17,625 nt of DNA from an uncultured Bacillota bacterium (lineage in GTDB: Bacteria; Bacillota_I; Bacilli_A; RFN20; CAG-631), in contig CAJJXN010000026.1 in the NCBI GenBank assembly GCA_905197115.1, forward strand, positions 1-17,625, given 5' to 3'. A program made the position numbers and the translations under genes. This document shows, piece by piece, positions 1 through 6,366 of this stretch (its first letter is position 1; every line of letters starts with the position of its first letter). The notes beneath the pieces were generated by a model. It did no database searches and had not been told where the DNA came from. It saw nothing but the letters and a program-made list of their open reading frames with translations.

Positions 1-145
1 AATTTGGACAATAAATTACTTCTTGATTGTCTATTTCTTTATGACAATTAGAACAAACTTGTTTTTCGCTAAAACGATTGCCGCATTTACCGCAAAATTT
101 AGCATCATCTTGATTTTCGAAACTGCAATATGAACATTTTTTCAT
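1..145 (-). CDS. Zinc-ribbon protein, N-terminal part (runs off window)
   Basis: The reverse strand reads an open frame from an ATG at 145-143 to the window edge, giving the first 48 residues. It opens with CSYC (C4, C7) and a second CGKC pair (C18, C21), which is a classic four-cysteine zinc ribbon. A further CSNC (C31, C34) and a Cys near residue 46 begin a second ribbon. Such double zinc ribbons sit at the N-terminus of many Bacillota membrane or DNA-binding proteins of unknown role. The rest of the protein lies outside the window, so its function cannot be named. A purine-rich AGAGGGGG site lies just upstream of the start. The gene is divergent from the lipoprotein gene to its right. Confidence 0.8.
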   Translation of the reverse strand, partial: MKKCSYCSFENQDDAKFCGKCGNRFSEKQVCSNCHKEIDNQEVIYCPN

Positions 146-241
146 AAGTACCCCCTCTTAAATTAATGAATTCAAGTAAATTATTTCATAAAAACATAGA
201 ATGAGCAATAACTTTTTTCTTAAATAAATGTTTGCTTCTCA

Positions 242-250
242 TGCTATAAT
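242..250 (+). promoter_or_regulatory. Extended -10 promoter of the repeat lipoprotein
   Basis: TGCTATAAT is a perfect -10 hexamer (245-250) with the TGn extension. No good -35 hexamer lies 16-18 bases upstream, as is common for extended -10 promoters. It sits about 115 bases before the lipoprotein start. The rest of 146-366 is AT-rich, and I see no gene, riboswitch or convincing terminator in it. Confidence 0.45.
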
Positions 251-366
251 AAATAAATTCTTTAAATCTTAATTTTATGCTATTTAGTTATTTATTAAGC
301 AATCAAAATTATTAGATTGAATTGAAAAATAAAAAGGTTTATCATTATAAGTAGGAGGATTATTTT

Positions 367-2229
367 ATGAAAAAAATGAAAATGTTAGTTGGTTTACTCG
401 TGGCTGCTTGTGCTTTTTCAATGACTGCTTGTAAATCAAATAAAGAAAGTACAAATTCGTTAAAAGTAGACTCATCCAATCCAATTGAAGAAGAAATGTT
501 AATACAAGATTGGAGAGCCAAAGATAAAGAAATTATGCAACAATATCTAACAGAAGTGTTGCCACTGGCTCCATTGACAACTGAATATGTATTAGAAGAA
601 AAAGAAGATGAAGATGGTGAATACTTATACATTTATGATGAAAAAACAGAAAATGTATGTAATGTTTATGGAAATGTCTTAGTTGAAAATGCGTATATGC
701 TTGTTCAAGAAGATGCAACAAATGGTGTTTATGTGTACATGAAAGCCTTATCAGTTTCAGAAGCAATTGTTGCTCAAATTGATTACTTTGAAGGGGATAG
801 CGAATATGATCCATGCTTTGAAATTGTCGCTTATTTGGCTTTTGCTGTTGAAGATGAAGTCATTACAGATTGGAATGAAGAAACTAAAATCCTAATGAAT
901 GAGAAATTAGGTAAAATATTACCTGTGGCTCCTTTAACAAGCAATTATATGTATGAAAGTTATGTAGATGAAGAAGATGGTGCAGAAGTTGTCTACATTT
1001 ATGATGAAAATGTTGAAAACATTTGCGATGAGTATGCAGCTCAATTAATTGCGCAAGGCTATACTTTTTTATTAGAAGATGAAGGAGCATTTCTTTATTT
1101 TATCGACAATGAAGATAGCACATTATGCGTGCAAATTGATTATTTTGAAGGAAATGAGCTTTTTGATCCATGCTTTGAAATTTATGCTTGGAATTCAAAA
1201 AAGGATGAGGTATATCCATCATGGCCAACTGAATTAATTAATGAAGAATTAGAAAGTCTAAATTTAGAACTTCCTGCCTATACACAAGCAAGTGAATATG
1301 GCTTTATTTCTTATAGTGATAGTAGCGATGTTGCTTTTTTGGTCTCTGTTTATGGTGTGGATGAAACTTCCACTACAATTTATTCTGACTTATTAAAAGC
1401 AGCGAATTGGACTTTACTTGGATGTGATGATAGTGGTTATTTCAGCGCGATATCACCATCAAATGAATATGTAATTTCTTATTATTATGATGCAGAAAAC
1501 CAAGAATTGAGCGTATATTTTGATACTTATACAGAAGTTCCTCAACTACAATGGCCTGCTTTAGAAATTTCAAATTATTTAAAAAATGAAGAAATTATAA
1601 TTCCAAGTTATGAAGGCATTGCTTATACGACAACGATTTCTAACAATTATCTTGTGATTTTGGTGACAACAACTTCAACAGATTGTGAAAATGAATATAA
1701 AGTTATTTTAGAAAATAATGGTTGGATGGTAGATTCTTCAAATTATGATGAATATGGCCATTATGCTTTAGATGCTACGGGTACATATGAACTTTATTTT
1801 TATTATCAAAACAATTATTTTGTAATCAGCATTCAAAAACCACAAGCAGAAGCAGTATCATCTATTCAAATTATTCCAACGAGTTTTAGTAGTGCTAGTT
1901 ATGCAGCAAACAATGGAACAAAAATTTTTGAAGACTTGCTATTTGCTTGTAACAATATCATGAATCAAGGCGGAAAAATTCAAATGAAGAAAAATGCGAG
2001 TTATTTTTATAATATAGATGCCTTGACTTTATCTTCCATTGAAATTTTAAATGGTTCTGAATCCATTAAAGTTTATGCTTGCAGCGTGAGCGGAGATAAA
2101 ACAAGTGGAGTAGAAATTTTGGCTGATGCACAAGGTGTTTATAACTTAACAGATTATTCTTATTTTTATATTGAAGCAATTGATAAAGTTGGAACAATGG
2201 AAGCTTTAACTATAAATTTAGCAGCTTAG
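367..2229 (+). CDS. Secreted lipoprotein with four tandem repeat domains
   Basis: This 620-residue protein begins with a lysine-rich n-region, a hydrophobic stretch (7-20) and a lipobox-like MTAC. Cys22 is therefore the likely lipidation site, anchoring it on the outer face of the membrane. The mature part is very acidic and Tyr-rich. Four related units can be aligned by eye at about 48-157, 168-275, 285-388 and 395-490. Units 1 and 2 are clearly homologous, sharing DW at the start, LPxAPLT, IYDE, QIDYFEG and DPCFEI. Units 3 and 4 keep the WP, LP/IP-x-Y and beta-strand pattern but have diverged. A different, apparently beta-rich domain fills 499-620. No catalytic motif is visible, so surface binding or adhesion is an inference. 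The start is fixed by AGGAGG at 353-358. The gene stands alone, between its own promoter and a terminator. Confidence 0.85.
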   Translation: MKKMKMLVGLLVAACAFSMTACKSNKESTNSLKVDSSNPIEEEMLIQDWRAKDKEIMQQYLTEVLPLAPLTTEYVLEEKEDEDGEYLYIYDEKTENVCNVYGNVLVENAYMLVQEDATNGVYVYMKALSVSEAIVAQIDYFEGDSEYDPCFEIVAYLAFAVEDEVITDWNEETKILMNEKLGKILPVAPLTSNYMYESYVDEEDGAEVVYIYDENVENICDEYAAQLIAQGYTFLLEDEGAFLYFIDNEDSTLCVQIDYFEGNELFDPCFEIYAWNSKKDEVYPSWPTELINEELESLNLELPAYTQASEYGFISYSDSSDVAFLVSVYGVDETSTTIYSDLLKAANWTLLGCDDSGYFSAISPSNEYVISYYYDAENQELSVYFDTYTEVPQLQWPALEISNYLKNEEIIIPSYEGIAYTTTISNNYLVILVTTTSTDCENEYKVILENNGWMVDSSNYDEYGHYALDATGTYELYFYYQNNYFVISIQKPQAEAVSSIQIIPTSFSSASYAANNGTKIFEDLLFACNNIMNQGGKIQMKKNASYFYNIDALTLSSIEILNGSESIKVYACSVSGDKTSGVEILADAQGVYNLTDYSYFYIEAIDKVGTMEALTINLAA

Positions 2230-2236
2230 ATAACTT

Positions 2237-2270
2237 AAAAGTAGCTTTCAAAAGGAAAACTACTTTTTTG
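2237..2270 (+). terminator. Rho-independent terminator after the lipoprotein gene
   Basis: AAAAGTAG (2237-2244) pairs with CTACTTTT (2260-2267). After one mismatch, an inner TTTC/GAAA stem closes a five-base loop. A T run follows directly. It begins eight bases after the lipoprotein stop codon. Confidence 0.8.
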
Positions 2271-2296
2271 TTTGCTTTATTTTATGAATGGTTAAC

Positions 2297-2325
2297 TTGT
2301 AAACAACAATAAAGTTTCTTATAAT
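2297..2325 (+). promoter_or_regulatory. Promoter of the tRNA methyltransferase gene
   Basis: TTGTAA (2297-2302) and a perfect TATAAT (2320-2325) are separated by exactly 17 bases. The predicted leader is about 60 bases. It contains an inverted repeat, TTATCAAA (2345-2352) with TTTGATAA (2372-2379), whose right arm abuts the SD. Confidence 0.6.
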
Positions 2326-2391
2326 ATGCTTATGAATATGTATTTTATCAAAGATACTTATTTATATATTTTTTGATAAGGTGGGAGAATT

Positions 2392-3021
2392 TTGAATAAA
2401 GAAGATTATACATTTGATTATTTGCCGAATCAAAGCCATTTAAAATTATTTCAACATAAGCATATGTTTCGCATGAATACGGATAGTTGTTTGTTGGGAA
2501 ACTTTTTAAAACTACCGAGTAATAGCCGTGTTTTAGATATTGGGACGAATAATGGAGTTTTACTTTTATATGCCTCTGTTTATAATTGCAAAGAGTTAGT
2601 TGGGATTGATATTAATGATGAAGCAATTAAATTAGCAAATTATAATTTAACTTATAATCATGTCCAAAACTTTCATTTATATTCTTTAAGTGTTCAAGAG
2701 TTTAAAGACATCAATTTATTTGATGTAATTATATGTAATCCACCTTACTTTCAAAACTCCTTAAAAAACTCAAATCCTTATTTAAGTTTAGCTCGTCATG
2801 AAGATAATTTACCTTTGCCGATTTTGTTTAAAAAAGTTGATGAATTATTAAAAAAAGATGGTAGCTTTTACTTAGTTCATCGCTACCAAAGATATATGGA
2901 TATATTAAAAGAATTGTCGCTATATTCATTGAAAATTGTCGATTCACAATTTATTGAAAACAAAAAAACGCAAAATCCAGAAACTATTTTACTTAAGATT
3001 CAAAGAAATAAAAGCGAGTGA
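2392..3021 (+). CDS. trmN6: tRNA1(Val) adenine(37)-N6 methyltransferase family protein
   Basis: This 209-residue protein has a Rossmann-type SAM-binding motif, VLDIGTNNG (48-56), an acidic motif II region GIDIND (71-76), and the catalytic NPPYF (116-120) typical of N6-adenine methyltransferases. The N-terminal pattern, with FxxMNTDSxLLGxF (26-38), matches the TrmN6/YfiC/YabB family that methylates A37 of tRNA1(Val) using S-adenosylmethionine. It is somewhat shorter than I remember for that family. The start is TTG, chosen because GGTGGGAG lies just upstream and no in-frame ATG precedes it. The TGA stop sits inside the 5' arm of a 12-bp terminator hairpin. If TGA were read as Trp, translation would continue through the terminator, which argues for the standard bacterial code. 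Substrate specificity is inferred from family resemblance only. Confidence 0.85.
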   Translation: MNKEDYTFDYLPNQSHLKLFQHKHMFRMNTDSCLLGNFLKLPSNSRVLDIGTNNGVLLLYASVYNCKELVGIDINDEAIKLANYNLTYNHVQNFHLYSLSVQEFKDINLFDVIICNPPYFQNSLKNSNPYLSLARHEDNLPLPILFKKVDELLKKDGSFYLVHRYQRYMDILKELSLYSLKIVDSQFIENKKTQNPETILLKIQRNKSE

Positions 3022-3037
3022 TTTCTCACTCGCTTTT
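3010..3037. terminator. Bidirectional terminator between convergent genes
   Basis: AAAAGCGAGTGA (3010-3021) and TCACTCGCTTTT (3026-3037) form a perfect 12-bp stem with a four-base loop. The flanking T runs work in both directions. It serves the + strand methyltransferase, whose stop codon lies in the stem, and the - strand sigma/protease unit that ends at 3051. Confidence 0.85.
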
Positions 3038-3050
3038 GTCGTTAAAATGC

Positions 3051-3320
3051 TTATTTTTTCCATTGATAATACTGTTCATCTTTTGTAATATCAATAGTGC
3101 TTTCAGGTGCTTTTTTCTCGTATAAGTAAAAGTTTGCATTTTTAAATAATCGCAAGAAATCCCTTTCACGAATCGGATAACTGACATTTTCATTGATTAC
3201 AATGATAAAACCGTTACGCAAAGCAAAATAATATTTTTCAAAATTAACAACTGAAACTAAAAACTTCTTCGCTTTTAAATAAATTAAAGCTTGATTTATA
3301 TTGAGTGCTTGTTCCATCAT
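3051..3320 (-). CDS. Hypothetical 89-residue protein, unrecognised
   Basis: I do not recognise this small protein. It is basic and aromatic-rich, with no signal peptide, no membrane segment and no Cys. The middle (about 20-50) alternates hydrophobic and polar residues, suggesting a small beta-sheet, and a YPIRERDFLRLF segment follows. It starts three bases after the stop of the upstream cysteine-protease gene, so it is very likely translationally coupled to it. Two adjacent Met codons (3320 and 3317) could start it, and no strong SD decides between them. Its position as the last gene of an ECF sigma/anti-sigma/protease unit suggests a role tied to the protease, for example as a cytoplasmic inhibitor or partner. 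That is inference only. Confidence 0.65.
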   Translation of the reverse strand: MMEQALNINQALIYLKAKKFLVSVVNFEKYYFALRNGFIIVINENVSYPIRERDFLRLFKNANFYLYEKKAPESTIDITKDEQYYQWKK

Positions 3321-3323
3321 TTT

Positions 3324-4742
3324 TTACTCTTCTTCTGATAATAAGCGAATCATATAACCACATTTACAAATTTTAATGGCTATACCACCTGTAATTTTGT
3401 GATCTTCTTCTCTTGTCTCGCCACATTCTTTACACGTCATGCGATGCTTTTGATCACTTAAAATTTCCCATTTCCAATCATGTTCATGATAAAAATATTC
3501 TCCACATGGACACATATACGTTATTACATCAGGTTCTACATAATAATAGTTTTTACTATGCTTATGTGGGCTTGTATATTTAATGGCATAGTAATTAGCT
3601 ATTGTGTACTTTCGAATAATTACATCAGATAAACTAGGCTCTGTTTTTTCTCCAAAATGTACTCTCATTCCTTGTCCATTGTCTACATAACCATAGGCAA
3701 CAACGGCGTGGTGAAGATAAGCAGATGAAATATCAGTATCTAAACCAATAATACCTAATTCTAATAGATAATTATTTCTTAAAAAATTAATAAGCGTTGA
3801 TATAGTAGCTGTACCAGTTCCAGCACTTTTTAAACCACCGACTTCGCTAATATAATTATATGAACTTGCCATATTGTTTGAATAAGCTTCATGTATTTTT
3901 TTTAATTGATTAAAATTTATTGAGGCAGGAATATTCATGTCTTTTCCTATTTGCATCATATCATAATGAAAAGCGTAATTGGTTCCAGAAGATTCTTCCC
4001 ATTCGCTCATTTCTTCAGAATAAACTTGTTCCTTTACAATATATTCCTCGGGAATTAAACCAGCTTGTCCACCGAAATTTTCAAAATAGCCTAAAATCAT
4101 TTCCAAGGCTATATATGAACAACTTCCTTCTAAATTTTCAGCAAAATTTTCATGCAAATTTTTAAAATAGTATGGATGAGGAATATCATAATTTGAGGGA
4201 ACACTAGCATAAGTGGATATTTCTTCTTCATCTGCTATTTTATTTGCTTCAATTTGCGCATGTAGATTTTGCAATAGTGTACGAGTAGATTCATTAACAG
4301 TCTCATCAGTTAATGCATTTTTAAGTGTGTCATTATTATCAATATAAAAGTAATTTTTTGGACCTACATAAATTTTAGTGAAAGAATCTAAATTTAAATA
4401 AGGTGAATTTGAAGATTCAGAATACTCTTCATAATTTTGAGTTTTAGTATCAAAAATTAAATATCCATCTTCTTCAAAAGTAATTAAATAGTACTCTAAT
4501 TCATAATTTATATTAAACAAATCTTGAATATTTTTTATTGTTTTATTGGATAGTTTTTCACTAACAATGGTATTAATAGTATTTAAATAAATATTGTCAG
4601 TGTTAATCATCTTTTTAATTTGTTTATAAGTTTCAGTTTGTGTTTTAAATGAACAAGCGAAGTTCATTTTTTTTATTTCGATGTCTTTTGAATTAGTTAA
4701 GAACATCGTCAAAACGGCAAGTAAAATAGTCTGTGGTTTCAT
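3324..4742 (-). CDS. Secreted papain/C39-like cysteine protease with Cys/His-rich tail
   Basis: The 472-residue protein starts with a short hydrophobic stretch (5-16) that can act as a signal peptide. Residues about 30-180 look like a propeptide: the strand-rich YYLITFEEDGYLIFD segment followed by Tyr/Ser-rich sequence recalls the pro-region of streptopain-type proteases. The catalytic core begins near 185, with the nucleophile in GSCSYIAL (Cys208). The general-base His is in HHAVVAYGYVDN (His344 or His345), followed by a plausible Asp354/Asn355. This order and spacing fits C39-like and C10/C47-like papain-fold peptidases. The tail (411-462) holds CPCG, HDW, CKECGE, H and CKCG, resembling the Cys/His repeat modules of Bacillota surface proteins. 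AGGAGA lies six bases before the ATG. It is the third gene in the sigma-factor unit. Confidence 0.75.
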   Translation of the reverse strand: MKPQTILLAVLTMFLTNSKDIEIKKMNFACSFKTQTETYKQIKKMINTDNIYLNTINTIVSEKLSNKTIKNIQDLFNINYELEYYLITFEEDGYLIFDTKTQNYEEYSESSNSPYLNLDSFTKIYVGPKNYFYIDNNDTLKNALTDETVNESTRTLLQNLHAQIEANKIADEEEISTYASVPSNYDIPHPYYFKNLHENFAENLEGSCSYIALEMILGYFENFGGQAGLIPEEYIVKEQVYSEEMSEWEESSGTNYAFHYDMMQIGKDMNIPASINFNQLKKIHEAYSNNMASSYNYISEVGGLKSAGTGTATISTLINFLRNNYLLELGIIGLDTDISSAYLHHAVVAYGYVDNGQGMRVHFGEKTEPSLSDVIIRKYTIANYYAIKYTSPHKHSKNYYYVEPDVITYMCPCGEYFYHEHDWKWEILSDQKHRMTCKECGETREEDHKITGGIAIKICKCGYMIRLLSEEE

Positions 4743-4774
4743 TTGAGTCTCCTAAAATCTGTTTCTATTAATGA

Positions 4775-5605
4775 TTAAATTAACGATTTTACAACAAGTT
4801 TTTCTTGAATAGAATCGTACTGAGCGATATAAGTCATATCGTTATATTTTAGTTCGTGTTCTAAGTAATATTTTCGGGTGTATGCATCGTATTTTAATTG
4901 GGCAAAAATTCCTGTGTTTTCAGCATTTAAAAATTCTTTGGTTAAAGTTTCTCCAATTTTGTTTTCAAAGGATAATTTTAACTCTTCGGTTGTATAAGGT
5001 AAGTTACTTTCCAAACGATAACGAGTTAATTCGTTTTCTGTCTTAGCTAACAAATAAAGATAATTTACATTATTATCCGCATAAAAAACTAGTGTAGCTA
5101 CTGAAAAATTAATTTCTCCTTGTAATGGTTCATATTTAATTTCTTTGTCTCTAGTTATAATAACTTTATTAATAGTAGCAATATTTGATTCATTTATAAT
5201 CTCAGCGTTGAAAAGTTTTATCAAAGATGTTTCTGAAAGAAAAGAAGTGCATTCATTGATAATTTTTAAATTTATTTCATTAGCTACAATTTTTTTGTTA
5301 TCTAGAAAATAATTCCAATCATAAATTGGATCAATTCTAATTACAGGTGTTGGAATTTTTGTTTCTCTCGTTGAATACATAATTCCTCCGCCAATAAAAA
5401 CACCCATGATTAAAGATAACATAAAATAGGCTGTTTTTGCAAAGATAAATTTGAAATTCTTTTGTGTAGTCGTTGGTTTAGCAGCTAAATTATCATCTGA
5501 ACTAAACGTTAGCTTTGATTTAATTGTTTCGCAATTAATAATTGGTTGATCGCCTTTACAAATGCTTGCTTCCAAGTTTTGTTTTAATTCAATTTTAAAA
5601 TTCAT
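4775..5605 (-). CDS. Single-pass membrane protein, probable anti-sigma factor
   Basis: This 276-residue protein has a soluble N-terminal part of about 52 residues, one clear transmembrane helix (about 53-77, ending with FIGGGIMY) and an extracytoplasmic domain of about 195 residues rich in beta-strand pattern. That topology, and its place 37 bases after an ECF sigma gene, are those of a membrane anti-sigma factor holding the sigma at the membrane. The N-terminal region lacks the HxxxCxxC zinc motif of the classic ZAS family, so it would belong to another anti-sigma type. The outer domain has no enzyme motif I can name. A strong AAGGAGG precedes the ATG. The downstream protease follows after 32 bases. 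Anti-sigma function is inferred from context. Confidence 0.65.
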   Translation of the reverse strand: MNFKIELKQNLEASICKGDQPIINCETIKSKLTFSSDDNLAAKPTTTQKNFKFIFAKTAYFMLSLIMGVFIGGGIMYSTRETKIPTPVIRIDPIYDWNYFLDNKKIVANEINLKIINECTSFLSETSLIKLFNAEIINESNIATINKVIITRDKEIKYEPLQGEINFSVATLVFYADNNVNYLYLLAKTENELTRYRLESNLPYTTEELKLSFENKIGETLTKEFLNAENTGIFAQLKYDAYTRKYYLEHELKYNDMTYIAQYDSIQEKLVVKSLI

Positions 5606-5642
5606 TTATTTTTCCTCCTTTTTTGCGTTAAAGTTATCTTTT

Positions 5643-6176
5643 TCACTTTTCTTTCTTCTTTTCGTTCATCTTTGCTTCTTTATGTAAAGCCCTAATTTTA
5701 CGAATTACTCTGTAATATTTTGCTACAACTCTATCAAAAGTTGTGTTCAACATAGTTGCAATTTCTTTAAAACTAATTCCATAAACCAAATGATAAATTA
5801 CGATCAAATTGTCTTCGGCTGAAAATAATTTCGAAATGTCAAAATTATATTGAGCTTTGTATGCTTCTAATGAAATTTTATCAATATCACAATCTTCTAG
5901 TGAGATATACTTAGACGATTTTTTAGCAATCGTCAAAGCAGAATTTTTTGCAATTTTGATAATCCAAGAATGAAAGTTCTTTGGACTTCTCAAAGATGAA
6001 GTGTCAACGAATACTTTTACAAAAACATCTTGAAGTACGTCTTTTGCCACCTCCTTATTTCTTACAATTGAAAATATTAGAAAATATAATAATTTTTCGT
6101 ATGCCTCATATACTTCGTTAAATGCTGATTCATAACCCCTTTTCAATTCTTCTATCATTTTAATACTTACTTTCAT
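5643..6176 (-). CDS. ECF (sigma-70 family) RNA polymerase sigma factor
   Basis: A 177-residue protein of typical ECF length. Region 2 spans about 19-78, with the characteristic AKDVLQDVFVKVF (44-56) and FHSWIIKIAKN. Region 4 spans about 122-162, with GISFKEIATMLNTTFDRV forming the helix-turn-helix that reads the -35 element. The frame stays open upstream to 6302, but the ATG at 6176 has an AAAGGAGGA (6186-6194) nine bases away, and the upstream 42 residues look like a translated AT-rich leader, so 6176 is preferred. It directs RNA polymerase to its own regulon. The membrane protein and secreted protease downstream are the obvious candidates for partner and target. A basic Lys-rich tail (166-177) ends the protein. 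Confidence 0.88.
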   Translation of the reverse strand: MKVSIKMIEELKRGYESAFNEVYEAYEKLLYFLIFSIVRNKEVAKDVLQDVFVKVFVDTSSLRSPKNFHSWIIKIAKNSALTIAKKSSKYISLEDCDIDKISLEAYKAQYNFDISKLFSAEDNLIVIYHLVYGISFKEIATMLNTTFDRVVAKYYRVIRKIRALHKEAKMNEKKKEK

Positions 6177-6284
6177 TTGTCTATATCCTCCTTTCTGACT
6201 AAATCTGCTCTCATTAATATAGACTATTTTACCTGCCAATTTTTGACAAATTTTTGAAAAAATTTTATTTTTTCTCAAAAAAGC

Positions 6285-6340
6285 AAAAAAGCACTTTAAC
6301 ATCTACCACTATAAAACGAAAGTGATAAAATATAAAGTGC
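6285..6340 (-). terminator. Terminator after htpG
   Basis: On the - strand, GCACTTTA (6340-6333) pairs with TAAAGTGC (6298-6291), followed by six T. Inside, ATCACT and AGTGGT can form a second stem. It separates htpG from the sigma-factor unit. Confidence 0.65.
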
Positions 6341-6350
6341 AAGGTTGATA

Positions 6351-6366
6351 GTCACATAAGTGTGAC
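6351..6366. repeat. Small hairpin directly after the htpG stop
   Basis: GTCACA and TGTGAC form a six-base inverted repeat with a four-base loop, ending one base before the htpG stop codon. No T run follows, so it may be part of a longer 3' end structure or simply protect the transcript. Confidence 0.35.

Noticed and set aside
360..632. Antisense frame within the lipoprotein gene; similar frames oppose or overlap the methyltransferase, GH13, htpG and ABC genes
   Set aside because: Low-complexity translations, no SD, no recognisable motif, and each is fully covered by a convincing gene.
3019..3021. Possible use of TGA as tryptophan, because the organism looks close to Mollicutes
   Set aside because: Read-through would pass straight into a 12-bp terminator, and all clear Trp positions use TGG.
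6177..6302. N-terminal extension of the ECF sigma factor
   Set aside because: The upstream 42 residues have no sigma-like sequence and cover the SD at 6186-6194, so translation starts at 6176.
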